Shown here: positions 37,267 to 47,310 of the stretch, one piece after another
How positions within the stretch are numbered: the stretch's first letter is position 1
Layout of the letters: every line of letters begins with the position of its first letter
From: Methyloversatilis universalis EHg5
GTDB lineage: Bacteria > Pseudomonadota > Gammaproteobacteria > Burkholderiales > Rhodocyclaceae
DNA: 64,000 nt
Assembly (NCBI RefSeq): GCF_000378945.1
Contig: NZ_KB900539.1
Coordinates: forward strand, 2,144,557 to 2,208,556
Reading direction: 5' to 3'
The notes under the pieces: generated by a model
Databases searched by the model: none
Seen by the model: the letters and a program-made list of their open reading frames with translations, nothing else
What the model was told of the DNA's origin: nothing
Position numbers and translations under genes: made by a program

Positions 37267-37529
37267 GTGGGAGCGGCGCCCCCGCCGCGATTCCAGCGCC
37301 TGTTCAGGAGACGGCGCCGGGTGCAGGCCCCATCGCGGCGAGGCGCCGCTCCCACGAAACCAGCCAGTCCCCGCCGAGCCCAGATTGTGGGAGCGGCGCC
37401 CTCGCCGCGATTCCAGCGCCTGTTCAGGAGACGGCGCCGGGTGCAGGCCCCATCGCGGCGAGGCGCCGCTCCCAGAAACCCGCCGGCCGCCACCGAGCCT
37501 GATCGTGGGAGCGGCGCCCCCGCCGCGAT
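37267..37529. repeat. tandem REP pairs, about 120-base period
   Basis: Forward REPs at 37267-37291, 37387-37411 and 37505-37529 alternate with reverse REPs at 37332-37355 and 37452-37474. The first two 120-base units are nearly identical, including the spacer CCAGCGCCTGTTCAGGAGAC. The array lies between the RAYT start and pyrD. The rest of 37238-37653 holds no gene. Confidence 0.9.
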
Positions 37530-37653
37530 TTCGGCGTTTGCTGGCGAGACTGCGCCGGACAACGCAATGCGCCGGTTGCCTCGTCCCGGTGGCGGGCCGA
37601 TAATCCGCGCCTTTGCGCCGCAGCATCGCGGTGCGCCCGATCCGGATTCCGCC

Positions 37654-38667
37654 ATGCTCTACCCGCTGCTGCGCCCCCTGCTGTTCTCGCTCGACGCCGA
37701 GCATGCCCATGAACTGACACTGGGCACGCTCTCGAAGCACCCCGGTCTGGTGCCGCAGCAGCGCATCGCCGCAAACCCGGTGCGGGTGATGGGCATCGAT
37801 TTCCCGAACCCGGTCGGTCTGGCTGCCGGACTGGACAAGAACGGTGCCGCCATCGACGGTCTGGCCCGCCTGGGCTTCGGCTTCATCGAGATCGGCACCA
37901 TCACGCCGCGGCCGCAGCCGGGCAATCCGAAGCCGCGCATGTTCCGGCTGCCGCAGGCGAACGCCATCATCAATCGCATGGGTTTCAACAATCTCGGTCT
38001 GGACGCGCTGATCGAGAACGTGAAGCGCTCGCGCTGGGTGCGCGAAGGCGGCATCCTCGGCATCAACATCGGCAAGAACGCCGACACGCCGATCGAGCGG
38101 GCCACCGATGACTACCTGATCGGCCTGCGTGGCGCGCACCCGTACGCGCGCTACATCACGGTGAACATTTCCAGCCCGAACACCAAGAACCTGCGCCAGC
38201 TGCAGGGCGCTGACGAACTGAATCAGCTGCTGGGCGCGCTCGACGCGGAGCGCCGGAAGCTCGACGCGGCCGCGGGCCGCGTGGTGCCGATCGCGCTGAA
38301 GATCGCCCCGGATCTCGACACGGAACAGATCGAGGCGATCGCCGACGCCACCGCGCGTCACCGCATCGACGCACTGATCGCCACCAACACCACGCTGTCG
38401 CGCACCGGCGTCGAAAACCTGCCGCATGGCGGCGAAGCCGGTGGTCTGTCCGGTGCGCCGGTGTATGAGAAGTCGACCGCGGTGCTGCGCGCGCTGGCGC
38501 AGCGGCTGGACGGCCGGGTGCCGCTGATCGGTGTCGGCGGCATCACCGAAGGCGCGCACGCGAAAGCCAAGATCGACGCCGGCGCACAGCTGGTGCAGCT
38601 GTACAGCGGCCTGATCTACCGCGGCCCTGCACTGGTGGCCGACGCCGCGCGCGCGCTGGCGCGCTGA
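37654..38667 (+). CDS. pyrD: dihydroorotate dehydrogenase (quinone), class 2
   Basis: Membrane-associated FMN enzyme of de novo pyrimidine synthesis. The 337-residue protein opens with [20 protein letters not shown] (the class 2 amphipathic membrane-binding helix). It has [13 protein letters not shown], the FMN/orotate loop [11 protein letters not shown], the catalytic Ser in [11 protein letters not shown], and [19 protein letters not shown] for phosphate binding. The frame stays open upstream through REP sequence, but that extension is not protein-like. Confidence 0.96.
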   Translation: MLYPLLRPLLFSLDAEHAHELTLGTLSKHPGLVPQQRIAANPVRVMGIDFPNPVGLAAGLDKNGAAIDGLARLGFGFIEIGTITPRPQPGNPKPRMFRLPQANAIINRMGFNNLGLDALIENVKRSRWVREGGILGINIGKNADTPIERATDDYLIGLRGAHPYARYITVNISSPNTKNLRQLQGADELNQLLGALDAERRKLDAAAGRVVPIALKIAPDLDTEQIEAIADATARHRIDALIATNTTLSRTGVENLPHGGEAGGLSGAPVYEKSTAVLRALAQRLDGRVPLIGVGGITEGAHAKAKIDAGAQLVQLYSGLIYRGPALVADAARALAR

Positions 38668-38674
38668 CCCCGGC

Positions 38675-40048
38675 ATGAGCACGGCTGCCCGCGAAACGCC
38701 GCGCGGCACCGCCGCCGGAATACTGTCGCTTGCATGGCCGATGTTCGTTTCGCAGCTGGCCGGCATCGGCACCCACATCGCCGACACCCTCATCACCGGC
38801 CACCACGCCACGGTCGACCTGGCCGCGGTCGCGGTGGGCGGCGGTCTGTTCGTGTCGGTGGTGATCGCGCTGATCGGCGTGCTGCAGGCGGCCTCGCCCA
38901 TCATCGCCCACCACGTCGGCGCCGGTCGCCATGAAGACATCACGCCGGCCTTCCAGCAAGCGGTGTGGCTGGCGCTGTTCCTGTCCGTGCCAGGTGCGCT
39001 GCTGCTGGCCTTTCCCGACCCGCTGCTCGCGCTGTCGCGGCTCGACCCGGTGGTCGAAGCCAAGGCGCGCGCCTATCTGGCCGCGCTGGCCTGGGCTGTG
39101 CCGTGCGCGTTGCTGTTCCGCGCCTTCCAGGCGCTGATGAACGGCATCGGTCATCCGCGGCCGGTCATGCTCATCATGCTGGCCTGTCTGGCGGTGCATG
39201 TGCCGCTGGCATGGGCGCTCACCACCGGCTTTTTCGGCGCACCGCTGGGCGCACTGGGCTGCGGCCTGTCCACACTGACGGTGAATGCGCTGTCGGTGCT
39301 GCTGGGGCTGGGCTATCTGCTCGTGTCGCGCCGCATGCGTACCCTGCGCCCCTTCGCCGACTGGCAGGCGCCACGCGCATGGGCACAGCGCGACATGCTG
39401 CGACTGGGCGGGCCGATGGGGGTATCCAATTTCGTCGAAATCACCAGCTTCACGCTGATCGCGCTGTTCGTCGCCCGGCTCGGCCCCGACGTGGTCGGCG
39501 GGCATCGCGTGGTGGCCAATCTGAACGGTCTGTGTTTCATGCTGCCGCTGGCGCTGGGCAGCGGCACGCTGGTGCGTGTCGGTCAGGCCGCCGGCGCACG
39601 TGACTGGGCTCTGGCCCGCAGCACTGCACTGACCGGTGTCGCACTGGCCAGCGGCCTCGCGGTGGTGATCGGGCTGTCGCTGTGGGCAGTGCACGACGCG
39701 CTGTTGACGCTGTTCAGCACCGACCCGGCGGTGCTCACGGTCGCCCTTGGGCTGATCCCCTATGTGGTGCTGTTCGTGCTGGTCGATGCGGCGCATACGC
39801 TGGCCTCGTTCGCACTGCGCGGCTACAAGGTGACGCTGGCGCCGATGCTGGTCCACACCGTGTGCTTCTGGGGCGTCGGGCTGGGCCTGGGCGCGTGGCT
39901 GGCATTCCACGGGCTCGAAGGCGTGACCGCCCCGATGGGCGCTGCCGGCTTCTGGTTCGCGACGCTGCTGTCCACTGCACTGGCGGGCATCCTGATCGGC
40001 GGACTGCTGATGCGGGTGATCCGCCGTACGCCGCACGCACAGCCCTGA
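38675..40048 (+). CDS. MATE-family efflux transporter
   Basis: Twelve-helix multidrug/toxin exporter of 457 residues with two MatE domains (about 20-185 and 240-405). Landmarks are AWPMFVSQLAGIGTHIADTL, FRAFQALMNGIGHPRPVM and LGSGTLVRVGQAAGARD. Substrate is unknown. It follows pyrD after seven bases and is probably cotranscribed. Confidence 0.93.
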   Translation: MSTAARETPRGTAAGILSLAWPMFVSQLAGIGTHIADTLITGHHATVDLAAVAVGGGLFVSVVIALIGVLQAASPIIAHHVGAGRHEDITPAFQQAVWLALFLSVPGALLLAFPDPLLALSRLDPVVEAKARAYLAALAWAVPCALLFRAFQALMNGIGHPRPVMLIMLACLAVHVPLAWALTTGFFGAPLGALGCGLSTLTVNALSVLLGLGYLLVSRRMRTLRPFADWQAPRAWAQRDMLRLGGPMGVSNFVEITSFTLIALFVARLGPDVVGGHRVVANLNGLCFMLPLALGSGTLVRVGQAAGARDWALARSTALTGVALASGLAVVIGLSLWAVHDALLTLFSTDPAVLTVALGLIPYVVLFVLVDAAHTLASFALRGYKVTLAPMLVHTVCFWGVGLGLGAWLAFHGLEGVTAPMGAAGFWFATLLSTALAGILIGGLLMRVIRRTPHAQP

Positions 40049-40172
40049 AACGCCGCCCGGACCCGGGAAAAAATCCCGACCGTGCACCGGGTGCGGTCTA
40101 TCAGGTAAAGTCCGCCACTGCCCCGCCCGGAACAGAACAAACCACTCGTCCGGGTTTGCCCCAGCACCGCTG

Positions 40173-40946
40173 ATGAATCCGACCTCCGTACTTCGCCCAC
40201 CCTATATTGCGTATTTCCGGGACTTCTCCCGTTTTCGCTCCTGGCTGTGGGCAGCCGCCTTTGTCGCCTCCATCCTTGTTCATGCCTTCGTCGTATGGCG
40301 GGCATCGGTGTATGTGCCGCGCGTGCATGAGCCGGAAGTACGTGTCGACATCCGGATGATCGAGCCGGAGCGCCCGGTGCCGCCGCCCCCGCCGCCTCCA
40401 CAGAAGATCATCGAACCGCCGCCTCCGCCGCCGACCAAGCCGACGCCAAAGCCGCCTAAGGATGTGCCGCGCCCGGCACCGCCGCTGCCGGTACTCGCCG
40501 CGCCTCCCGCCCCGGCCGACGCACCGGCGGAAAGGGTGGTTGCGGTACAGCCGCCGCCGGCCCCGCTCCCGCCGATAGACGCCCCGCCGCCGCCCCCGGC
40601 ACCGCCTGCGCCACCGGCCCCCGCGCCGGTCGCACCGCCGCCGGAAAACTATGACGCGCTGATCAACAGCTTTGGTCGCGAAGTGGGCAAGTTGTTCGAA
40701 TCGAACCAGAAATACCCGGCTGTCGCCCGCACCCGCAACCAGCAGGGTTCGCTGGAACTGGTGTTCGAGTTCGACAACGGTCAGCTGGTGAATGTGACCG
40801 TGAAGCAGTCCAGCGGCTTTTCGGTGCTCGACAACGCGGCGGTGGAGGTCGGGCGCAAGATGAAGCTGCCGCCCTTCCCGGGCAGCCTGGCGCACCGCAA
40901 GTTCAGCTTCGTGCTGCCGGTGAATTACCGGCTGCAGGGCAGCTGA
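40173..40946 (+). CDS. tonB: TonB-like energy transducer
   Basis: Inner-membrane protein of 257 residues: one N-terminal helix (about 25-45, LWAAAFVASILVHAFVVW, with the conserved SxxxH of TonB in SILVH), a very proline-rich periplasmic spacer (about 55-160, with several runs of 4-7 prolines), and a C-terminal TonB domain (NQQGSLELVFEFDNGQLVNV, VKQSSGFSVLDNAAVE). It energises outer-membrane receptors with ExbB/ExbD, which are not in the window. An IS110 element lies 28 bases after its stop. Confidence 0.92.
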   Translation: MNPTSVLRPPYIAYFRDFSRFRSWLWAAAFVASILVHAFVVWRASVYVPRVHEPEVRVDIRMIEPERPVPPPPPPPQKIIEPPPPPPTKPTPKPPKDVPRPAPPLPVLAAPPAPADAPAERVVAVQPPPAPLPPIDAPPPPPAPPAPPAPAPVAPPPENYDALINSFGREVGKLFESNQKYPAVARTRNQQGSLELVFEFDNGQLVNVTVKQSSGFSVLDNAAVEVGRKMKLPPFPGSLAHRKFSFVLPVNYRLQGS

Positions 40947-40977
40947 GCGACGGCCGGCGACGGCCCTGTGGGAGATT

Positions 40978-41952
40978 CTATGTTCGAGCGCAAGCGTTTT
41001 CGTGTTGTTTAGGGACGTAGTCGGAAGCGTTCTTCATTAGCGAGAAGGCGATCCTTGCGAGCTTTCTGGCCAGTGCGACCAGCGCCTGGGTGCGGCTGAA
41101 TCCGCGCTGGAGCATGCGCTGGTAGAAGGGCTGCCAGGTACTGGATCGGCTGGCGGCCATGGCGGCGTTGTAGAGCAGGCGGCGCATCTCGGCATCGCCT
41201 TTCTTGCTGAGCGCTCCGCGTCCGCGCTGGGTGCCCGACTGACGCACGGTCACATCCAGGCCGAGGAAGGCGATGAAGGCATCGGCCCGGCCGAATGCGG
41301 CGCGGTGAAACGTGGCGCACAGACCGGCGGCGGTGAGTGCGCCGATACCTTCGACCTTGAGAATGCGCCGGTACGGGTCGCCCCAGCCGCTGGTGCCGAT
41401 CAGCGCGGCGATGCGCTGTTCCAGCCGTTTGATCAGCGCCTGGATCCGCTCGGTGACGGCCCGCACCTGGCGGGTGAAGCCGGGCAGCTCCTCCATGCTC
41501 TGACGCATGCGGCCCAGGCAACGCACCAGTGTGGCGCGACGGCGCAACAGGGCGCGCAGTTCGGTCACCGCACGGGGCGGCAGCGAGAACGGGCGCAGAC
41601 GCGCCCCTTCGTGGGCGAGATAGCGGGCGATCAGCCCCGCGTCGTGCCGATCGGTCTTGGCGCGCTGGCCCAGCGTGTCGCGGTATCTGGACAGCGTGTA
41701 GCCGTCGATCAGATACACCCGATGACCGGCGCCGATGAGCAGCTCGACCAGCGCGCGGTGGTAGGTGCCGGTGGATTCGCAGGCGATGTGGCAGGCGCCC
41801 GGGGGCAAGGTGCGCAGCCAGCCGCGGATGGCCGGGGCGGTGTTGTCGATGTGCAGCACCGGCGAGCGGCCGTACTCGGCGATGTCCAGCCAGCGCTTGG
41901 AGACGTCGATGCCAAAGCGGGGGGATTCGGTCTGACTTGTCACGATGAGCAC
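40978..41952 (-). CDS. IS110-family transposase (DEDD RuvC-like plus serine domain)
   Basis: Recombinase of 324 residues. The RuvC-like DEDD domain has Asp16 in FGIDVSK, Glu59 in ACESTGTY, and Asp101/Asp104 in KTDRHDA. The C-terminal Tnp domain has ILKVEGIGALTA and RQSGTQRGRGALSKKGDAEM; the RQSG serine is the probable nucleophile by comparison with IS621. A coiled coil lies near 150-185. The gene is intact, so the element may be active. The stop codon lies inside the terminal inverted repeat. Confidence 0.95.
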   Translation of the reverse strand: MLIVTSQTESPRFGIDVSKRWLDIAEYGRSPVLHIDNTAPAIRGWLRTLPPGACHIACESTGTYHRALVELLIGAGHRVYLIDGYTLSRYRDTLGQRAKTDRHDAGLIARYLAHEGARLRPFSLPPRAVTELRALLRRRATLVRCLGRMRQSMEELPGFTRQVRAVTERIQALIKRLEQRIAALIGTSGWGDPYRRILKVEGIGALTAAGLCATFHRAAFGRADAFIAFLGLDVTVRQSGTQRGRGALSKKGDAEMRRLLYNAAMAASRSSTWQPFYQRMLQRGFSRTQALVALARKLARIAFSLMKNASDYVPKQHENACART

Positions 41953-41984
41953 CTCCGGACTATGGTTGAAGGGCTTGTCGGGGT

Positions 41985-42165
41985 CACCTGGGCACAGGCT
42001 TGCAGGATATGGTCGGTACCGGGTCAGACGCGGTCCGAAGGATTCCTCATCGGTGCTCGGGGGTGAAGGCGGGACATCTCTCCCACTGTCTGTACGTGCT
42101 TGCCGTCAGATGCGGCGCTCGTCCCTCCGCCCGACAAGCGTCCACTACTACGCTTGCCGAAGGTG
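41985..42165 (-). ncRNA. candidate IS110 bridge RNA with REP-matching guides
   Basis: Non-coding leader of the IS, read on the minus strand. A 5' stem-loop pairs CGGCAAGCGT (42159-42150) with ACGCTTGTCG (42141-42132). Next, GGGAC/GTCCC (42125-42121 with 42075-42071) closes a loop containing GCGCCGC (42118-42112), identical to the left target, and GTGGGAG (42086-42080), complementary to the right target CTCCCAC. A second loop has GAATC (42045-42041), matching the element's right end, and TGCAAG (42004-41999), which pairs with the left end CTTGTA with one G-T wobble. These flank a hairpin (42038-42031 with 42021-42013). This order fits the IS621 bridge RNA. Exact ends are unknown. Confidence 0.6.
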
Positions 42166-42175
42166 AACATACAAG

Positions 42176-42255
42176 CGGCGCCCCCGCCGCGATTCGTCGG
42201 CTGCTCATGCGATGGCGCTGGGCAAAGACCCATCGCGGCGGGTCGCCGCTCCCAC
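42176..42255. repeat. REP pair, forward copy split by the IS110 element
   Basis: The rest of the interrupted forward REP is at 42176-42193 (its first seven bases are at 40968-40974). A reverse REP follows at 42232-42255. Before insertion this was an ordinary REPIN just after tonB. The remaining 42256-42328 is a short spacer before the epimerase stop. Confidence 0.88.
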
Positions 42256-42328
42256 AAAATCCACTCAAGCTACGGCAGTTGCACGAGCAGCCACCCTCAA
42301 GGGGCTCGTTCAAGCCCCCTGAGCGCCT

Positions 42329-43336
<1,008 letters not shown>

Positions 43337-43346
43337 CGTGCGCGAC

Positions 43347-44669
43347 TCAGCGGCGGCCGATGGCCGAGTACTCGATGCCGAAGCTGCGCGGCAGCTCGGT
43401 TTCGTACAGATTGCGGCCGTCGAAAATGACCGGCTGCTTCAGCGTCGCCTTGATGCGCTCGAAGTCCGGGCTGCGGAATTCCTTCCACTCGGTCACGATC
43501 ACCAGCGCGTCCGCACCTTCCAGCGCGTCCATCGGCTTCTCGGCGTAGGCCAGCCGCGGCTCGTCGCCGAAAATGCGCTTCGCTTCAACCATCGCCACCG
43601 GGTCGTAGGCGGTCACCGTGGCGCCGCGCTTGAACAGCTCGGCGATGATGACCCGGCTCGGCGCTTCGCGCATGTCGTCGGTGTTGGGCTTGAACGCCAG
43701 ACCCCACAGCGCGAAGCGCCGACCCGACAGGTCTTCGCCGAACTTCGCGACAATCTTGTCCACCAGCACCATCTTCTGCACGTCGTTGGCGTCTTCCACC
43801 GCCTGCAGCACCTGCAGCGCCTGGCCGTTTTCGCGGGCGGTGCGGATCAGCGCCTTCACGTCCTTCGGGAAGCAGCTGCCGCCGTAGCCGCAGCCGGCGT
43901 ACAGGAAGTGGTAGCCGATGCGCGGGTCAGAGCCGATGCCCTGGCGCACCATTTCGATGTCCGCGCCCATGCGGTCGGCCAGCAGCGCCAGTTCGTTCAT
44001 GAAGCTGATGCGCGTGGCCAGCATTGCGTTGGCGGCGTACTTGGTCAGTTCCGCACTGCGCACGTCCATCACCACCAGCTTGTCGCGGTTGCGCTGGAAC
44101 GGCGCGTACAGCGCGCGCATCAGATGCACCGCGCGCTCGTCGTCAGCACCGACCACGATGCGGTCCGGACGCATGAAGTCCTCCACCGCCGCGCCTTCCT
44201 TCAGGAACTCGGGGTTGGACACCACCGCGTATTCCAGGCTGAGGCCGCGCGCCGCCAGCTCTTCGGCGATCGCCGCCTTCACCTTGTCAGCCGTGCCCAC
44301 CGGCACCGTGCTCTTATCGACCACCACCTTGTAGTCGGTCATGAGCCGGCCGATGTTGCGCGCGGCCGACAGCACGTACTGCAGGTCGGCCGAGCCGTCC
44401 TCGTCCGGCGGCGTACCCACCGCGATGAACTGGATGGTGCCGAAGCGCACCGCTTCGGCCACGTCGGTGGTGAAGTGCAGGCGCCCCGCTTCCACGTTGC
44501 GCGCCACCACGGCGTCCAGTCCCGGCTCGTGGATGGGAATGCCGCCCTCCTTCAGGATGCGGATCTTCTCCGGGTCCAGGTCCAGGCACAGCACGTCGTT
44601 GCCCATCTCGGCCAGGCAGGCCCCGGACACCAGGCCTACGTAGCCGGTACCGATTACGGTGATCTTCAT
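43347..44669 (-). CDS. ugd: UDP-glucose 6-dehydrogenase
   Basis: Oxidises UDP-glucose to UDP-glucuronate with NAD. The 440-residue protein starts [21 protein letters not shown]. It has [21 protein letters not shown], the catalytic Cys in [13 protein letters not shown], and [17 protein letters not shown] in the C-terminal domain. It comes first in a pair with the 4-epimerase and draws on GalU product. Confidence 0.96.
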   Translation of the reverse strand: MKITVIGTGYVGLVSGACLAEMGNDVLCLDLDPEKIRILKEGGIPIHEPGLDAVVARNVEAGRLHFTTDVAEAVRFGTIQFIAVGTPPDEDGSADLQYVLSAARNIGRLMTDYKVVVDKSTVPVGTADKVKAAIAEELAARGLSLEYAVVSNPEFLKEGAAVEDFMRPDRIVVGADDERAVHLMRALYAPFQRNRDKLVVMDVRSAELTKYAANAMLATRISFMNELALLADRMGADIEMVRQGIGSDPRIGYHFLYAGCGYGGSCFPKDVKALIRTARENGQALQVLQAVEDANDVQKMVLVDKIVAKFGEDLSGRRFALWGLAFKPNTDDMREAPSRVIIAELFKRGATVTAYDPVAMVEAKRIFGDEPRLAYAEKPMDALEGADALVIVTEWKEFRSPDFERIKATLKQPVIFDGRNLYETELPRSFGIEYSAIGRR

Positions 44670-44703
44670 TCAGAGAGGTCCGTCGAAGTTTTCAAAAGTG
44701 AAT

Positions 44704-45843
44704 TCAATTGCCCGTGCGGTCTTCAAGCGCCGCCAGCAGAGCCTGCAGCGTGGCCGCCCCCAGACGCTGACTGCGCGCGCTGCTCCAGCCGAACAGCCCG
44801 TCCGGCAGATTGGCATTGTCCTTGAAGGGCATTTCAAGCGTGAGCGCGAGGCAGCCGAAGCGGTGATACACCCATTTCGATGCCAGCGTGAGCAGCTCGT
44901 CAGTGAAACGGTCTGGCGCATAGCCCTCGGTCATCTGGAAATCCGGGCTCGCCGCCAGCAGTGCGTCTGTGAAGCGGCGTTCCTGTTCGCGATGCGCGTC
45001 GGTGAAGCCGGGCACCATGCCGTTGCCGTCGGTAAACACGTAAGGCAGGGTTTCGTCGCCATGAATGTCGAGAAACACATCGACACCGGTCGCTTCCATC
45101 TTCGCGCGCACCAGGGCGACTTCCGGGCTGCTCTGCACATCCGGCTCGCGCCAGGCGCGGTTCAGGTTGGTGCCGCGGGCATTGGTGCGCAGATTGCCGC
45201 GCACCGCGCCGTCCGGATTCATATTGGGCACGACGTGAAAACAGGCACGCTCCAGCAGGCGACGCGACACCGGGTCCGAAGTGTCGTACAGCCGGCGCAG
45301 CAGGCCCTCGACATAGAACTCCGCCATTGTTTCACCCGGATGCTGACGCGCGGTGATCCACACATTGCGCCGCCCGGGGGCCGGTCGACCTACCGTGATG
45401 AGGTTCAGGTCGCGGCCATCGGGCGTCGCGCCCAGATCGCTCACCGTGGCCACCGGAGAGGCATCCGCCTCGCCCAGCAGTTCGAGATGCCGCTCCCACG
45501 AATAGGGCTCGAAGTAGGCGAAATAGACGCTGTCGAAATCCGGCGTGATGCGGAAGGTGTAGCGCTCACCGTCGTACTGGCCGGCCGACAGCCGGAACCA
45601 GTTGCGCCTGTCGTACGAGGCCACCACCCGGTAACCGTCCCAGCCGCCCGGGTAGGCCGACTGGCCGGCGTTCTCGAAACTGATGGAACACGCCTGTCCG
45701 CGCGCGCCCTGCAACCTGAAGTGGAACCACTGCCGGAACGCCGCCGCGTTGTCAGACGGCAGGTTGAGGCGGATGTTCGACGCATCCGAACAGTCCAGCA
45801 CCTCGATGGCACCGCTGTCGAACTGGCTGCTGATACGGATCAA
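44704..45843 (-). CDS. M14-family zinc carboxypeptidase
   Basis: Metallocarboxypeptidase of 379 residues resembling M14-type cytosolic carboxypeptidases: a beta-rich N-terminal domain (about 1-120) and a peptidase domain. Zinc ligands are H and E of ARQHPGETMAEF and the H of DIHGDETLPY. NPDGAVRGNLRTNARGTNLN carries the substrate-binding Asn/Arg, and LTLEMPFKDNAN supplies the catalytic Glu. There is no signal peptide. The TTG at 45843 is preferred because it opens the conserved LIRISSQFDSG and follows GGGAG; an ATG 21 codons upstream is possible. Confidence 0.85.
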   Translation of the reverse strand: MIRISSQFDSGAIEVLDCSDASNIRLNLPSDNAAAFRQWFHFRLQGARGQACSISFENAGQSAYPGGWDGYRVVASYDRRNWFRLSAGQYDGERYTFRITPDFDSVYFAYFEPYSWERHLELLGEADASPVATVSDLGATPDGRDLNLITVGRPAPGRRNVWITARQHPGETMAEFYVEGLLRRLYDTSDPVSRRLLERACFHVVPNMNPDGAVRGNLRTNARGTNLNRAWREPDVQSSPEVALVRAKMEATGVDVFLDIHGDETLPYVFTDGNGMVPGFTDAHREQERRFTDALLAASPDFQMTEGYAPDRFTDELLTLASKWVYHRFGCLALTLEMPFKDNANLPDGLFGWSSARSQRLGAATLQALLAALEDRTGN

Positions 45844-45994
45844 TGGGAGCTCCCGGGGTGAAGTGGCCGGAAGTATACAGCGTGCCGCCGCCCCACCTGG
45901 CGCCACCCGGGCAAGAGCGGCCCCTCGGTAAACGGCGCCCGTTCGTCATCGACCAGGCTGCAGGCCGCGGCCGGAAGACCGCGACAGGGCCGCC

Positions 45995-47182
45995 TCAGAC
46001 CTCGCCGAACGTTCTGGCCAGCAGCGCGCGGCCCGGGTGGTCGGGGGAGAGGAGCTCGCTCAGGCGCTGCAGGGCGTCCACCGCCTCGGGCGACTGGCCG
46101 AGGTGGTTGAGCAGGACGTCCGGGTTGTCGACGCGGAAGATGGCTTCTGACAACCGCGATTCGAGGCAGTCGCGCCAGGCGCGCAGCAGCGGGCTTTCGG
46201 TGCGGGGCAGGAAGGCGCCGCGGTAGATGCCGAGCGCGTTCTCGATGCGGCCGGCGTCAAGCGCCTGTTCCAGATCACGGAAATCGGCCTGCCAGTTCAC
46301 CAGCAGCCGGTAAGGCCGCGATCCGATGGCGCCGCCCAGGCGCTCACGCAGCTGCGACACCTCGGTCTTCAGCGTGGCCACGCTGACCGGGCGGTCGCCG
46401 TACAGCGCGGCGTGCATGCGCTCGAGATCCAGCCCCTCAGGGTGCAGCGCCAGCAGACAAAGGATTTCCAGCTGCCGCGGTGACAGCGGCATCGCCCTGC
46501 CCTGCAGCACCGCCTGCGGCGTACCCAGCGTGCGCAGGCGCAGCACCGGCATGTGGCTCAGCGACTGCAGCGCCTGCGATACGCGCTGCGCGAAACGCTC
46601 GACCGCGTGCAGCGCCAGCGGCGAATGCTTGTTCCAGGTGGTCGACAGATCGACCACGCCCAGCACCTCGCCACTGGTGGCGTCGCGCACCGGGGCGGCG
46701 TAGCACACCCAGTCCTGCACCGCCGGGATGAAATGTTCGGCCGAGAACACGCTGGCCGGGCGCCGGTAGCGCAGCGCCAGCGCCAGCGCATTGGTGCCGA
46801 CCGAGCGCTCGTCCCAGCGGCCGCCGGGAACGAAATGCACCCGCTCCGCGCGGTTGCGCATGCTGCGGCTGCAGCCGGTCCAGAGCAGCCGGCCTTCGGC
46901 ATCGCTCACCGCGGCCACCATGCCGCTCTCGCGCGCCACGGTTTCGAGCTCACCGACGCAGGAAGTGACCGCCTGCCCGTAGGGCGTCTGGGTCCAGTCC
47001 GGCACCGTGTCTTCTATAGGCGCGGCAGAACATGTTTCGGACACCGCCTCGCGCGATCGCTGCCACGAACCGGCGATGTCCATACCCACCACCACGATGC
47101 GTTCGCCCGGCGTGCGCTCGCCCCGCCGTATCGACTCTATACGGCGGCGGCGTGCCGCTAGATTTGCCACAGAACCCGTCAT
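45995..47182 (-). CDS. GAF-domain transcriptional regulator of the aldehyde dehydrogenase locus
   Basis: A 395-residue regulator. Residues about 45-225 form an AcoR-like GAF region ([53 protein letters not shown]). There is no AAA+ domain and no Fis helix, unlike true AcoR. Instead the C-terminus holds a winged-helix unit (about 245-325, [32 protein letters not shown]) and a helical BTAD-like tail. It is divergent from the aldehyde dehydrogenase gene (128 bases), so it probably controls it. Start is ATG 47182; an in-frame ATG 35 codons upstream lies within the promoter region of the dehydrogenase. Confidence 0.8.
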   Translation of the reverse strand: MTGSVANLAARRRRIESIRRGERTPGERIVVVGMDIAGSWQRSREAVSETCSAAPIEDTVPDWTQTPYGQAVTSCVGELETVARESGMVAAVSDAEGRLLWTGCSRSMRNRAERVHFVPGGRWDERSVGTNALALALRYRRPASVFSAEHFIPAVQDWVCYAAPVRDATSGEVLGVVDLSTTWNKHSPLALHAVERFAQRVSQALQSLSHMPVLRLRTLGTPQAVLQGRAMPLSPRQLEILCLLALHPEGLDLERMHAALYGDRPVSVATLKTEVSQLRERLGGAIGSRPYRLLVNWQADFRDLEQALDAGRIENALGIYRGAFLPRTESPLLRAWRDCLESRLSEAIFRVDNPDVLLNHLGQSPEAVDALQRLSELLSPDHPGRALLARTFGEV

Positions 47183-47310
47183 TCGTCTCGCTCCACCACT
47201 ACCTACCGGATACCTACCTGCGACGCAGTAGCGTGCGCGGTGACCCTGTGTTGTTCTGTCGTGCATTGTTGCCGACCGCAGGGGCAATCGACAACTCGAG
47301 GAGGAAATAC

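Larger units (their letters stand above)
40975..42175 (-). mobile_element. IS110-family insertion sequence inserted in a REP element
   Basis: The limits are deduced from the broken REP. GTGGGAG (40968-40974) before the element plus CGGCGCC... (42176-42193) after it rebuild a perfect 25-base REP. The dinucleotide AG occurs at both junctions (40973-40974 and 42174-42175), i.e. CT on the transposase strand, which is the core dinucleotide known for IS621. Near-terminal inverted repeats are TTCTATGTTC (40976-40985) and GAACATACAA (42165-42174), 9 of 10 matching. The element is about 1.2 kb with one gene, a very short right end (3 bases past the stop) and a 223-base left end, the IS110-group arrangement. 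Confidence 0.9.

Noticed and set aside
37267-37653. 129-codon in-frame extension upstream of pyrD
   Set aside because: It translates REP sequence into repeated Arg/Pro-rich peptide; PyrD has its normal N-terminus at 37654.
40064-40078. Small hairpin CGGGA/TCCCG after the MATE gene as a terminator
   Set aside because: The stem has only five pairs and no T tract follows, so it is too weak to list.
47183-47310. Sigma-54 promoter before the aldehyde dehydrogenase
   Set aside because: No GG/GC pair with the -24/-12 spacing was found, and the divergent regulator lacks the AAA+ domain needed for sigma-54 activation.
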